The translations under genes were made by a program, and so were the position numbers. Below are positions 33,901 through 43,978 of a DNA stretch of 64,000 bases, piece by piece. A model generated the notes under the pieces. That model was not told the origin of the DNA. It saw only the letters and a list, made by a program, of their open reading frames with translations, and did no database searches. This stretch comes from Treponema sp. (GTDB lineage Bacteria; Spirochaetota; Spirochaetia; Treponematales; Treponemataceae), in NCBI GenBank assembly GCA_024402695.1, contig JAKSTG010000003.1:94482-158481 (forward strand), in the 5' to 3' direction. Each line of letters opens with the position of its first letter. Within the stretch, counting starts at the first letter, position 1.

Positions 33901-36900
33901 AAATTTCTCAATCTGGGGTACAAAAATTGTTCCTGAAGGAGAAAACGGATATAACTCAGAATCAACAAATATACGCACCGTTGACCTGGTTTTTTCTTCT
34001 GATGATACAGTTGTAATGGACTCATCAAATACGGGAATCAGAAAATTGATTCTTAAAGGAGCCTCTTTCAGACAGGATAACCTTGTAGTAAAAGCCGGAG
34101 AAACAGTCCTTGTAAAAAATACTGATTATCTGATTCAGGCTGCCGCTGATGATTCGGAAGAAACTTATATTACTTTCATCAGACCAAGAACAGAAACTTC
34201 ATACAGAATTGAAAATGTAATGCTTCCTGAAGAAGACGGAAGAAAATACATCTACATTAAAGCAATGGATGCTTCTGGAAATACAAACGCAGACTGGATC
34301 GATGCTTATATCGATTCCGACAGCCAGGCACCTTCAATTTCTTCTGTAAGCGGTCTTGCTTCTAAATACATGCTGGACAGCACAGGAAACAGAACATATA
34401 CAAACAGCAATATTATTTCTGTTGAAATTAAAGCTCACGATAAGACTTCGGGTATCAAACAGATTTACATTACAGATACAGCTTCTGAAGTTCCAAATGT
34501 TTCAGGTGGGGTAGTAGGAAATAATACAATTCCAGCCGGAACAAAACTGATTCAGAATAATTCGGTTGTAACTGTAAACGGTGTTGAACGTGCAAGTACT
34601 TACGAAAACGGAATGATCACTCTGGATTCTCCTGTTGATACAGAAGAAGATGTAACAATTATTGTTACTAATGTGCGCATTCCTGATGACACTAAACAGG
34701 GTATGCAGACTGTTCATGTAATCCTCTTTGATAACACAGGTCTTAGAAACGAAAGTTCAAAACCAGCTTCAATTGTTTATGATACAACAGGACCTGCAAT
34801 CGAAGTTGAAGATTATGCTTCAAGTACATTCGACGGCATTACCCACAAAAAATACCGTTCGAATGATACAGCCAGTGATATTCTGGCAGTAACAGGTACA
34901 ACTGGACGTGTAAACGGTCTTGTTTCAGGAGATTATTTCTACAACCTGGAAGAAGGAAGTGCTTCTGAAAATCCTGGCTTCAGATTTATCGTTACAATCA
35001 AAGATGAAAACATCACAAACAATCAGCTTGTTGCCGACGGAAGTACAAGCGGTATTTATAAATTCTATGTTGATAAAGTTCTTGCTTCTTCAGTAGAAGA
35101 GGGAACAACTGCTTATAATTCTGGGGATCATATTTATCTTACAGAAGGTACTTACCGTATCCGTGCTCTTGATAATCTTGAAAACCAGACAGTTTCAAAT
35201 AATATTCATGTAAAGGCAGATAACGGAAGACCTGTAAACGTAACAGACCTTGTGATTACAGGTAAATATAAAGACGGGGTAACTCCATATTCAACTGCAA
35301 CTGCTATAAAAGATGTAAAAATAAACTTCAGCGCAGGTGATGATGAAAGCGGTAAAGTAAATACAGGTATCTATAAGATTACATTTTCGGGTGATGCTGT
35401 ATTTGCAAATGCCACCCTTAATGTAGTAACTGAAAGCAACGGTGTAAGAACTGTAACTCCTCTTGTTAAGAAAACAGATGGAAACAGCGGCTGGGATTAT
35501 TCTATGACCGCTGGTAATGGAACTGTTCAGTTCCTCTTCAGGGAACCTGTTGCTGAACGCAGAATTTATGAAGTTCAGGGGGTAAGACTCACCGACAGCG
35601 ATGCAAAGAAAACAATCAGTATATCTATTGCTGACTTTACAGAAAATGAATCTGCTTCTGACGGAACAGCAGAAATCTTCAAGGATGAAACAGAACCTGT
35701 TACTTCTAATGTAAATATTATTTCAACTGATCCTGAGGTTGTACAGGGTGAAAACAAACTGAATGTTACAAATGACGAAAAAGTAACAGTTACATTCAGT
35801 ATTTATGATGTGACTTCAGGTATCAAGAAAATTACAATCTGCGACAAGAACGGAAACAGCCTTTTGACAACAGGAACAGACGGTTCTGTAATTACAGCTG
35901 TACGTGATGGAAATTCTGTTGTTCTGTCCGCAACAGTTTCTGCAGATGCCATTGTATTTGAAAATGCCGGAGCAATGATTTCCGAAACATCATTCAATTT
36001 TACTGTAACAAATGTCTCAATGCCTAAAGAGAATGGAGACTTTGTACAGGGAAGAAATTATTTCTACGTAAAAGCTTACGATGATGTTCTGAACGTGGCT
36101 TCTGAAGCAGCAACAGGAAGCATCGTATTTGATAATGTGCCTCCAAAGCCATTGATTGAATTCGCCGGGTCTCATTTCTTTGATCCAAAACAGTCTAGAA
36201 AGATGTCTTCGTCATATAGTGCATATATGGATGAAGTAGGAAAAATATTCTTCTCTAACTCAAGTTATTTCTATTTTAAGGTAGATGGGGGAGACGATTC
36301 TTCAGAAGGAATAGAAACTGCAGGGTATGCCGGATATAAAGTATGGTACAAAACTTCAGCCTTTGATGTTTCTGATCCGGCCACTTATTCCGGTTCTAAA
36401 CCACCAGTGAGTGGTGATTGGTATAGGATAGATAATAGTCAGAAATATATTAAGATTTTTGTTTATGACGCCATAGGAAATTACAGTACACTGGTTCCAG
36501 GCTTTACCGATTTCCAGCTTGTTGATGACCAAACAGCTCCTGCCAAGGTGGACTATAAGATTTACAAATCCGGAACTAATACAGAAATTTCAGATTCCTT
36601 TAATGATGAAAATCCGGAAGCAGATGTTGTTTTCAAAGTCAAGGATACACTTTCGGGAATCAGTTATTTTGACTTCTCTGATTCACATAATTCTGGTGAT
36701 AATAGTATGTGGAATCAGATTATTTCTGGTTCTCCAGATTTAAGAGTTGAAGTATCTGAAGATGATGGTGTTACATGGAAAACCTACAAAGAAGGAAAAT
36801 ATGATCCTGCTGTTGACCAGCATTACAGTTCTGTAGCTGGTGGAGCCACATACGACGCAGAAAAGGGTTACTTTGTAGACTCAGAAGGAAATCTTGATCC

Positions 36901-39900
36901 TTATGTTTATTTCCATAACTACATGGAAAATGGAAAACCTTTTGCAAGATGTTTTGCATTCTATGAACCTCTCAAACCGAACAAAGAATATACAATAAAG
37001 ATTTCAAACATAAGTTTTGCAAATAATACAAAAATACGTCCTTCGGACAGCAGAACAAACTGGGACTCAGATATTGGATTCAATATATATGTATATGACT
37101 GTGTACAGAAGGGCTGTTTGAGTCTTGAAAAACCACTTGTCTGGGATACTCACAAACCAGAAATCAAAGGTGTAGAGTTTGCCGCTTCAGAAGGTTATGA
37201 CCCTAACTTTACAAGTGATTTATCTCTTACAAAACATGACCTTGTAATTACCTACGATGAACCAAAGGATTCAACTTATGGTGGTGCTTCAGGAGTTAAG
37301 GATATCAAGCTTGAATTAACAACCAATATTGGAACTATAGACTTAAGCACAGTAAATCTGCTTTCTTCAGACAATCTGAAACTGTATGCAAAAAGTGGTT
37401 CTTCAGAAACTGCACTTACAATTAAAGAAAAGAAACTGCTTGAAGCTTCAAGCAGTAAAACTTCTTCTCTTATTACAATCAGTAGTCCAAGCAGCACTGT
37501 AAAAGGTTCTTCATACAAACTGGTTATAAAAGGACTGACAATTGCCGGTGGTGACGTTGATATGGTTGAAAATATCAAAGTTACACTTACCGACTTTGCC
37601 GGAAACGTTTCTGACAATACAGGAAACACAAACAACGTTGTTGAAATCGGTTATGATAAGACAGCTCCTGTCATGCACCCTGTTTACGGAAATGAAGTTA
37701 TTGACGGAAAACTGGCCCGTTCATATTTCAAAACCGTATTCGGTAAACCAACTGTCCTTTCTCTGCATCATGCAACAAGCAATTCTGATTCTACAAAAAT
37801 TCACAATAATTCAAGTATTGCAAATAATATGGTCTTCAATATTTTCCCTGAACCTGGGGATGAAATTCAGAATTATGGGGATGGAATTGAATGTCCTGCT
37901 CCTTATTCTGGAACAGCATGGGAAGACAATGCTGATCTGACTGAACTTGTTCTCCGTTTCAACAAGAACGGTTCAGGCGTAAAAAGCATCAAATTAGCCG
38001 CAGAAGGAAATTCGGTTGATTCATGGGACTTCCGCCGAATCCTCTTTAATCCTTCAAAAGTTCGTGTAAGTATTGATGAAGGACAGCATTGGTACAGTCC
38101 GGGTTCTTCCGCTCTCCCATATACTGTTACAAGCGATACTCTTACTTTCACTAATTCAGGAATCTGTCCTAAAGGTGAGAACTGTTCAGTAATGATTAAG
38201 GGGATAATGCCAAACTTTAAGGCTACATATTGCCGTCACAATTCCGATGGAGATTATCGTGAAAACATCTGGTGGTCCGATGTAGTAGTTACAAGTTTTG
38301 CAAATAAAGCAAATACTTATAATTTTGCACTTGCTCTTGCAGATGACGTTGATACTCCGGAATTAACAAGAAAAAAGATTTCGGTAACAGACACTTCTTC
38401 AACTGATACATCATTTACTGATGGTGAAACTATTCAGATTAAGGGAAGAATTCAGAGTAAATCAACTCATAAAGTTTATAGTTCTGGTCTCTGGGCTATT
38501 CAGCTTAGCGGAGCAGAATTTGATCCGTCTGTAAATCCATCTTTTAAAGCTTATATTTCAAAACCAACCGGAGACTATGGAAGAAAGCTGCTTCTTCCTA
38601 ATTCAGTGACTTATGATGATGGAGATCTGATATCTTATTCTTACGATTCAACTAATGATTATTCTGTAAGAAGAACGGTAGACGAACTGACAACTGTTTC
38701 AAAAGTTGATGCAAACCCTTCTCAGTTTAAGTTTAGTATTTCGTCAGACAAATCCACATTGTATCTGAACATGCCGCTTGATATAGATGATACTCAAGAC
38801 TTTACTCTTAGCGGAATCAAACTTCCTTCAGGAGTTCTTGATGGAAATCACGATGGTGCTCAGAATATTTCCCTTAAGTTGATTAAGTATTCAGGACTTA
38901 CAAATGATCCTGATGACCGTTACTGGGATTACGATGAATCAAATGAAAGGGATGAAAGCTACAAAACAATGTTCCGTGAAGTTGAAGCATATTATTCTGC
39001 AACAGAAGAGCATAGATGCGCCGTTAACTTCGCACAGAACAGAACAAACAGCATTACTCTTGATACAGTAGATCCTGTAATTACATGGTATGATGCTTCT
39101 GACTATAATCCAAATTATTTTAGACTCGCTCCACAAGATGAACAGGGACGTACAGTTTATTATGCAGGTAGCTCAGGATATTCTTACATTAACTTTAACT
39201 TCCAAGATGACTCGGGAATTAAAGGTTTTGCATTTACAAATACTGCAACTGCTCCTACACGACCTTCAGATTTTTATATAGCAAATACCCAGAAATATGA
39301 TATTTATTACTTTAATGAAACAAACGAATCTTTAAATGTAGTAAAATATATTCATGTTATGGATAATACAGGTCATGTAACATCAAGACCGGTAACTTAT
39401 CTGGCTTCTGAAGATTCAGTTCCAACTATATGGAAAGTGGATAATACAAAACCATCAGTAAAAACAGTGACACGTCATTATTACGGTGATACTGCTGAAA
39501 CAAGATATGTATTAAATCTTGTTTCAACCGATGCTTCTTCACCAAAACTCAATGTCTACAAAGGTATTTCTGATACTCTTTCAGGAAAGTTTACAGATAG
39601 CTATATTGAGTTTGATCCTTCTACTCAGGAATATCAGACTGTCCCAGGTGACGTAAATGACTTCTTTGAAGATTCAGGTTCCGGACTTTATGGAACCTGT
39701 CCGACAACTCAGACTGGGGGAGCCTATTTTGACAAAATCTATGTTGATGAAAGTGGAAATCCCGATTTCACCTGGAAAACAAGCGATTCTTATTTCAAAG
39801 TAATGGATAAAGTTGGTAGGGGATGCGAAAAATCAATTGGAATATCAAGTTATGTGGATTCTACAGCTCCAATACTGGGTATTAGCGGAATAACCGCTCC

Positions 39901-42900
39901 AGAAGGTAAATCTGTTTACCGCGCATCCGCACTTTCCACAGATTCAACAAGTCCTTCTGTAATTTATTTTAATTCGACATCAGCGGAAGATGGTGTAGAA
40001 ATTACATTCAGTGCTAAAGATACAGGAGAAAATGCAACAGGTGTTTACAAAGTAACAGTTGGAGGAAGCGGTCTTGCTTCAGGTGCTGACGGAGCTTCTG
40101 CAAGACTTGCAAATGCTATAAGCCTTTCAACTTCAGCTACAACCGTAACCTGGAACCTTGGTAAAGGTGAAGAAAAAACTGAAGGCGAAGCAAACGGACT
40201 TCTTCGTTCAATTACCATTACAGACTGGGTTGGAAACGCAACAACTTACTGGTTCAAGCTGATAAGCGATGTTACACCTCCAGCTGTAAGTCTTTCTTCA
40301 AACAGTCCGTTCGTTGAATCTACAGATATTTCTGTTTATATGACTTCAGTTGATGAAGAAAACAACAAGCTGAATCTGTATTTCAGCCCGACAATCTATG
40401 ATAGAAATAATGGATCAGGATCTGTTGATATTTTGATCAATAAGGTTTTGACAGGACTTTCTGATGACTGTTCAGGTCTTGTTGCAGATAAATGGTACAC
40501 AGACAGAGACTGTTCGGTTGAAGCAACCAAGATTACTCTTACCCAGTCATTCAGAAACAACAGGGCACAGGATCCTGTTGCTAGTCCGGCAAAATTCTAT
40601 GCAAAAGATAATGTTGGAAACCTGCTGGAATTCGATGTAGCTACAAAGGTAAATACTGTTTATTACAGTTCAAGTTACAGCCTTTCAATTCCTTATGCCG
40701 ACGGATGGTATGCTTCAAATATAAGTGAAGGAAAAATATCGTTCATGCCATCTACAACAACAACTCTTTACCTGAACGGAGCTAAGAATACAACCTTTAC
40801 AGTTGGTGATGCTAACGGAGTTAAGTACGTTCTTAAAGAAGGCGGTAGAAATAAGGACTCAGGAAATTTAGGTTGGGGTAACGGTGGATATGTAGATTCA
40901 TTCAGTTATAGATTGGAAACAGGAAAAACATATTCAATTGAACTTGGAAGCGCATGGAATCAGAATCTTCCAACAACAACATTCACTGTTCAGACTGTAC
41001 TGGATGATACAGTACCAGCAATCTCAGGAACTTATGTTGCAGCCCATACTTGGGAAGATTCTGATGGAAAACGTTACTATGCAGGAACCGACAATGGAAC
41101 TGTTTACATCAGCGAAAACGGTTCTGTTACAATCGCTCTTGGTAACGAACTTCTTTCTGATGCCGGTTCAGGTATAAAAGGCTGGTATCTGAATCCAACC
41201 GATAGAGCTGAATCTATTACTCTTAATAAGGACAACCTGGAACAGGATGTATTCCTTGTAGATAATATTGGAAATTATACCGTTCATAAGTTCTCTGTAA
41301 CTTTGGATAAAGATTCACCGGTTTATACTCCTGTGACCGGATCTGATCTTTTTGCAGTTCATGAGTATTCTGCCGAAGAACCATATAAGGTAACTGCAGC
41401 AAATAAAGTAATCTTTACCGGTGATTCATTGGAGCTTTCTCTTCCTGTAATTTCGGATTCAGGTTCCGGACTTAATGGAAACTGGACTGTCAAAACCGGA
41501 ACTGCAGTTTATAGTTCTGTTACAAACAAGATTACATTTACAGGAACTGAATCAGTTACTCTGGCTCTTTATGACAATGTAAACAATGAGACTGAAGTAA
41601 CTGTAAATGCATTTAAAGTAGGCGAAATTCCTGCACTTTCTCTTGCAAAAGCTGATTCGGACATTGAAACCGGAACCTTCGGTGAAGCTTCATACACAGT
41701 TTATACAAAAGCAGATGCAGCTGTATTTAATGTTACAAAAACAAATGAGCTTGCAGGCTTCACAACTTTCAAGTGTGGAGACGATGAAATAAGCGGAAAT
41801 ACACTTTCACTTGGAAACGGAAACTATGTTCTTAAAGCATCAGATGAACTGGGAAGAGAAACAATTTATAATCTTACAGTTGTTGTTGATCAGACAGCCC
41901 CTGACTTTACAGGAAACATAGTTCCTGCAGAACATTTCTGGAGTGAAGCTGAACCTTATTTTGCCGCTGCTGCTGGAAATTCAATTGTTGTAAACGGAAA
42001 ACTTGCATCGGGAACTCCAGTTCAGTTTACACTGCCTGCAGCAAGTGACGGGGATGCAGGAGTAGGTGTAGACGGCTGGTACGAAAGTTCAACTGAAAAC
42101 GGAACTTATACAAAAATCACAGAAACCTCAGTTTCTGTATCAGGAGAAAAATGGCTTTGTCTTAAAGACCGCCTTGGAAATGCTTCTGTTCCTTTCCAGT
42201 TTGCAAGTGTAGAAAATACAAGACCTTCACTTGCAACAGGTTATGAAGGGGCAGGTTCTGTCCAGGATGGTACAAATACATATACAGCTGGTAAATCAGT
42301 ATTTACAACCTGGTACAGCAGTAAGTCTTACCCGGACAAATGGAACGGTTCAACAAACTTCATGGCTGCCGGAACTAAGGGAGGAGATGAAGCAGATACT
42401 TCTCACAATAATTTAGTGGCAGCAGTTGTTACAGAAACTGGAAGTGGAATCTATCAGCTTATTCTGAAGACTGTCGCAGAACCTAAAGTAAACTGGATTG
42501 GTTACATGGATCCTTTATATGAAAATGGAAGTATCAAGTATAATGATACAACTCAGATTGCCGGGGCTCAGAGTTCACAGGCAAAGTATAATCCATTGAA
42601 CTCTGTCCAGATAGATAAGTCATATTATATCAAGGGCTGGTCAGTTCAGACTTCTGAAACTCCGGATGCAGATGGAACTTATACAACTGTTATTACTCTT
42701 CCTCTTAAACCTTATGTTCTTAATCCGACAAACGGAACCAAGGATGATGTAAACAATGCTACTGGAACACAATTGGAAAGTTCTTTGAAACTGAGTAATA
42801 ACCAGTATATTTTCGTATTCGGTAAAAATATTGGAAATAGCCTTGAAGTTGTTGATTTTGCAGGAAACTCTTCAAATGATGTGGCAGTTTCTGCTTCCGT

Positions 42901-43459
42901 AAACACTTCACTCTTCGGACGCTTTACTGTGGCAATCACAGAAATCTCTTCGAAGATCCCTGAAGCTGTAGGCGGCACAATCCGTCGCGCCTTTACTTCA
43001 AACGACAGAAGTGAAGTTAAGAATGAACGTAAAGCCCGCAAGGCAGAAAAATCAACAGCAGTTCAGGCACCTGTTGTAACACAGACAACAGAACAGACTT
43101 CAAAAGAAGGAAAGAAAGTTCTGCAGAATGTTGCTGAACGTGCCGCAGAGCTTGAAGCCGCTTCAAAATCAGCTGGAACTTCAACCTTCCGCCATGAAGC
43201 AGAAGCAATTCTTGCAGCGGGAGCAAAGGTTCTTCCTGAAATCGCAGAAGAGGCCGAAAATTGCGGTATTTCTCCTGAAGTTAATATTTCTGAAAATGTT
43301 GTAAATTCAGAGAAAATTCTTGCCAATAACGGTGATGAAATGTATAATAACTCTAATATTGCAAAAAGTGTGGTCATTTCTATCATCGCTGTTCTGTTAC
43401 TTCTTTGCAGTTTACTTGTTATCATTAAGACAACAAAAAAACAAAACGAAAAAAAATAG
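30995..43459 (+). CDS. Giant 4154-residue Ig-repeat lipoprotein with C-terminal membrane helix
   Basis: This single uninterrupted frame of 12.5 kb starts with a lipoprotein signal (LLTVTAC, Cys23). Residues ~190-335 resemble an SbsA-type bacterial Ig domain (VVLAFDKDMDFSTF, then KIRITIAEEVKDSYGY). About twenty Asp-x-x-x-Pro linkers (DTSAP, DTTGP, DQTAP, DKTAP, DSTAP and similar) mark consecutive beta-sandwich modules. Residues 817-1262 and 1263-1712 form a tandem ~450-residue repeat. A charged helical stalk (~4000-4110) leads to a membrane helix at about 4126-4144 and a basic tail. Lipid at one end and a membrane helix at the other is unusual. It is coupled to the preceding gene by TAATG. Possible roles are adhesin, surface fibre or periplasm-spanning tether; none is proven. 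Confidence 0.8.
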   Translation: MKKVRKIFALSLAAFMLLTVTACKNWMTGGLFDSIEEEVKVATADKIPVYVSTAASVMGKTVPEGESTQKMGVSFTVKLERIEPSYAFYKWFAFSTKDLEEAKSEGLGDKFPFNTQNPNRNFVLDDDFETRYMKYSEKLAGAVEIKNADKEEAVVTIKEVRDDIVIVPVCAARAVLNSDDTYPATLAYMLDQRAVRNQRVVLAFDKDMDFSTFVTCTNPSKTYEKDENDNNIYYIEKEDGDVEYFYDWDRSKIQISVYDTNKNLLSDDESYSFFKLPMPNPKDSRQIFITPDTQNKKLPKFAKIRITIAEEVKDSYGYKLESDIVYTYLVGASDDEGNPIFKLLSCGRPRTGLAANENTWSDYDGFMDAEGDLTTVLPEATTNINDWTSDLVSQTFAHRITDRIDVLVQIVDMVKEGVESTTASDNEIDHFTVRARHLVNLDGTPGTGAIYENIAEKNYDALIYHGGAKNFEDGEPGENCNDPDAGYAFPYYLPENIPDGLIKLEFFAVDITGNSGEETPYAIYVVKDTSAPDISSQASKIKSASVNTLNSWFNDRTIEALSFRADSSNKFVDTINVGTEENPVIHDVAPIFMSDGTNAKLFWNFGNSPTDMAGIQEIKYGEDDIYEMTNLVDFIKDQGVQGAMTFYAQVSDDLGNVSDFVKIPLEIYYDNQAPANTGILPPGSENGIYPETGIEKGSTLTEPKKYFTRDTSLSLTLSSVDADSATGVESAAATATSSGLAGFFVSESKYADVQAEALKVENGVQISPDFKKAVDGKSTVQFATGAENDTGKNYFLYSMDYALNPSEVPTEITVIQDTTGPGVEFTDNASYSYKAESEYFKELDDEADGSDDSDIALGTAGSENLSGEVKGVSKGIYYYNLSQDSFPIDVTIKNQHAGLDSGLYYFEVENAATGVKTSYGMNAAKATERTESVNLPEGTYKVIAYDNLGNKTVTETFTIVQDKSIPETGNFSIWGTKIVPEGENGYNSESTNIRTVDLVFSSDDTVVMDSSNTGIRKLILKGASFRQDNLVVKAGETVLVKNTDYLIQAAADDSEETYITFIRPRTETSYRIENVMLPEEDGRKYIYIKAMDASGNTNADWIDAYIDSDSQAPSISSVSGLASKYMLDSTGNRTYTNSNIISVEIKAHDKTSGIKQIYITDTASEVPNVSGGVVGNNTIPAGTKLIQNNSVVTVNGVERASTYENGMITLDSPVDTEEDVTIIVTNVRIPDDTKQGMQTVHVILFDNTGLRNESSKPASIVYDTTGPAIEVEDYASSTFDGITHKKYRSNDTASDILAVTGTTGRVNGLVSGDYFYNLEEGSASENPGFRFIVTIKDENITNNQLVADGSTSGIYKFYVDKVLASSVEEGTTAYNSGDHIYLTEGTYRIRALDNLENQTVSNNIHVKADNGRPVNVTDLVITGKYKDGVTPYSTATAIKDVKINFSAGDDESGKVNTGIYKITFSGDAVFANATLNVVTESNGVRTVTPLVKKTDGNSGWDYSMTAGNGTVQFLFREPVAERRIYEVQGVRLTDSDAKKTISISIADFTENESASDGTAEIFKDETEPVTSNVNIISTDPEVVQGENKLNVTNDEKVTVTFSIYDVTSGIKKITICDKNGNSLLTTGTDGSVITAVRDGNSVVLSATVSADAIVFENAGAMISETSFNFTVTNVSMPKENGDFVQGRNYFYVKAYDDVLNVASEAATGSIVFDNVPPKPLIEFAGSHFFDPKQSRKMSSSYSAYMDEVGKIFFSNSSYFYFKVDGGDDSSEGIETAGYAGYKVWYKTSAFDVSDPATYSGSKPPVSGDWYRIDNSQKYIKIFVYDAIGNYSTLVPGFTDFQLVDDQTAPAKVDYKIYKSGTNTEISDSFNDENPEADVVFKVKDTLSGISYFDFSDSHNSGDNSMWNQIISGSPDLRVEVSEDDGVTWKTYKEGKYDPAVDQHYSSVAGGATYDAEKGYFVDSEGNLDPYVYFHNYMENGKPFARCFAFYEPLKPNKEYTIKISNISFANNTKIRPSDSRTNWDSDIGFNIYVYDCVQKGCLSLEKPLVWDTHKPEIKGVEFAASEGYDPNFTSDLSLTKHDLVITYDEPKDSTYGGASGVKDIKLELTTNIGTIDLSTVNLLSSDNLKLYAKSGSSETALTIKEKKLLEASSSKTSSLITISSPSSTVKGSSYKLVIKGLTIAGGDVDMVENIKVTLTDFAGNVSDNTGNTNNVVEIGYDKTAPVMHPVYGNEVIDGKLARSYFKTVFGKPTVLSLHHATSNSDSTKIHNNSSIANNMVFNIFPEPGDEIQNYGDGIECPAPYSGTAWEDNADLTELVLRFNKNGSGVKSIKLAAEGNSVDSWDFRRILFNPSKVRVSIDEGQHWYSPGSSALPYTVTSDTLTFTNSGICPKGENCSVMIKGIMPNFKATYCRHNSDGDYRENIWWSDVVVTSFANKANTYNFALALADDVDTPELTRKKISVTDTSSTDTSFTDGETIQIKGRIQSKSTHKVYSSGLWAIQLSGAEFDPSVNPSFKAYISKPTGDYGRKLLLPNSVTYDDGDLISYSYDSTNDYSVRRTVDELTTVSKVDANPSQFKFSISSDKSTLYLNMPLDIDDTQDFTLSGIKLPSGVLDGNHDGAQNISLKLIKYSGLTNDPDDRYWDYDESNERDESYKTMFREVEAYYSATEEHRCAVNFAQNRTNSITLDTVDPVITWYDASDYNPNYFRLAPQDEQGRTVYYAGSSGYSYINFNFQDDSGIKGFAFTNTATAPTRPSDFYIANTQKYDIYYFNETNESLNVVKYIHVMDNTGHVTSRPVTYLASEDSVPTIWKVDNTKPSVKTVTRHYYGDTAETRYVLNLVSTDASSPKLNVYKGISDTLSGKFTDSYIEFDPSTQEYQTVPGDVNDFFEDSGSGLYGTCPTTQTGGAYFDKIYVDESGNPDFTWKTSDSYFKVMDKVGRGCEKSIGISSYVDSTAPILGISGITAPEGKSVYRASALSTDSTSPSVIYFNSTSAEDGVEITFSAKDTGENATGVYKVTVGGSGLASGADGASARLANAISLSTSATTVTWNLGKGEEKTEGEANGLLRSITITDWVGNATTYWFKLISDVTPPAVSLSSNSPFVESTDISVYMTSVDEENNKLNLYFSPTIYDRNNGSGSVDILINKVLTGLSDDCSGLVADKWYTDRDCSVEATKITLTQSFRNNRAQDPVASPAKFYAKDNVGNLLEFDVATKVNTVYYSSSYSLSIPYADGWYASNISEGKISFMPSTTTTLYLNGAKNTTFTVGDANGVKYVLKEGGRNKDSGNLGWGNGGYVDSFSYRLETGKTYSIELGSAWNQNLPTTTFTVQTVLDDTVPAISGTYVAAHTWEDSDGKRYYAGTDNGTVYISENGSVTIALGNELLSDAGSGIKGWYLNPTDRAESITLNKDNLEQDVFLVDNIGNYTVHKFSVTLDKDSPVYTPVTGSDLFAVHEYSAEEPYKVTAANKVIFTGDSLELSLPVISDSGSGLNGNWTVKTGTAVYSSVTNKITFTGTESVTLALYDNVNNETEVTVNAFKVGEIPALSLAKADSDIETGTFGEASYTVYTKADAAVFNVTKTNELAGFTTFKCGDDEISGNTLSLGNGNYVLKASDELGRETIYNLTVVVDQTAPDFTGNIVPAEHFWSEAEPYFAAAAGNSIVVNGKLASGTPVQFTLPAASDGDAGVGVDGWYESSTENGTYTKITETSVSVSGEKWLCLKDRLGNASVPFQFASVENTRPSLATGYEGAGSVQDGTNTYTAGKSVFTTWYSSKSYPDKWNGSTNFMAAGTKGGDEADTSHNNLVAAVVTETGSGIYQLILKTVAEPKVNWIGYMDPLYENGSIKYNDTTQIAGAQSSQAKYNPLNSVQIDKSYYIKGWSVQTSETPDADGTYTTVITLPLKPYVLNPTNGTKDDVNNATGTQLESSLKLSNNQYIFVFGKNIGNSLEVVDFAGNSSNDVAVSASVNTSLFGRFTVAITEISSKIPEAVGGTIRRAFTSNDRSEVKNERKARKAEKSTAVQAPVVTQTTEQTSKEGKKVLQNVAERAAELEAASKSAGTSTFRHEAEAILAAGAKVLPEIAEEAENCGISPEVNISENVVNSEKILANNGDEMYNNSNIAKSVVISIIAVLLLLCSLLVIIKTTKKQNEKK
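33443..36130 (+). repeat. Two tandem ~450-codon repeats inside the giant gene
   Basis: Unit 1 (33443-34780) and unit 2 (34781-36130) both begin DTTGP. Both proceed through GxYYxNL or DYFYNL, LPEGTYKVIAYDNLGN or LTEGTYRIRALDNLEN, NTGIRKLIL or NTGIYKITF, and a third module with DKTSGIKQIYI or DVTSGIKKITI. They are diverged copies, so the duplication is not recent. Confidence 0.7.
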
Positions 43460-43490
43460 CGGATTTTGAATCTGCTTATCAAAATTAGTA

Positions 43491-43518
43491 GTCACGGGAT
43501 AAATGAGGAACCCGTGAC
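43491..43518 (+). promoter_or_regulatory. Stem-loop just upstream of the first FecR-like gene
   Basis: GTCACGGG/CCCGTGAC is a perfect 8-bp stem with a 12-base loop and ends 4 bases before the CGGAGGA ribosome binding site. It has no T run. It could protect or process the mRNA so that the small downstream genes are expressed above the giant gene. Confidence 0.5.
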
Positions 43519-43530
43519 ACCGGAGGAAAT

Positions 43531-43947
43531 ATGAAAGCAAAAAAAGTTATTCTTGCAGTCGTATTCGCAGTTGTAGCTGCCTGTGCATTCGCAGCAGACT
43601 ACACAGTAGCCAGCGTTACAGGAAAAGTTCAGTATGAATCTGCACCTGGAACATGGAAAGACATCGCAAAGGGAGATGTATTATCAGCCTCAACAGTTAT
43701 CAATACTGGTCTGAACTCAAAACTCGTTCTTAAGATCGACAGCGACACAATCACAATCAAACCTATGCAGAAAGGAACAATCGAAAAGCTTCTTTCTACT
43801 TCTGGTGTTGTAAAAAGTGGTGCCAAAGGCAAACTGAACGTAGCTAAAGGTGAAACAGCAGACGATGAAACTGTAAAATCGAAGGGTATTTCAACTGCTT
43901 CTTCTCGCGCTTCAGAAGCAAAAGAAGACCTGGAATGGGACGAATAA
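43531..43947 (+). CDS. Small secreted FecR-like protein 1
   Basis: A 138-residue protein with a signal peptide (about 1-21, ACAFA-A). The rest is a FecR-like domain: SVTGKVQYE, WKDIAKGDVLS, INTGLNSKLVLKIDSDTITI. It lacks the cytoplasmic and transmembrane parts of the FecR anti-sigma protein, so this is a stand-alone periplasmic or surface version. The C-terminus RASEAKEDLEWDE is nearly the same as in the next protein. GGAGG lies 6 bases before the ATG. From memory, T. pallidum carries FecR-like proteins next to an adenylate cyclase (TP0483-TP0485 region), one of them reported to bind fibronectin; the relation here needs alignment. Confidence 0.82.
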   Translation: MKAKKVILAVVFAVVAACAFAADYTVASVTGKVQYESAPGTWKDIAKGDVLSASTVINTGLNSKLVLKIDSDTITIKPMQKGTIEKLLSTSGVVKSGAKGKLNVAKGETADDETVKSKGISTASSRASEAKEDLEWDE

Positions 43948-43978
43948 TCCCGACTATCCTAAATCTTAAGGAATGGTT

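Noticed and set aside
33443..36130. CRISPR or short tandem DNA repeat
   Set aside because: The repetition is at protein-domain level with strongly diverged DNA; no short direct repeats with spacers occur anywhere in the window that I could see.
30995..43459. Frameshift or assembly artefact producing an overlong gene
   Set aside because: Composition, module spacing and codon use are consistent throughout, with a proper signal at the start and membrane helix at the end.
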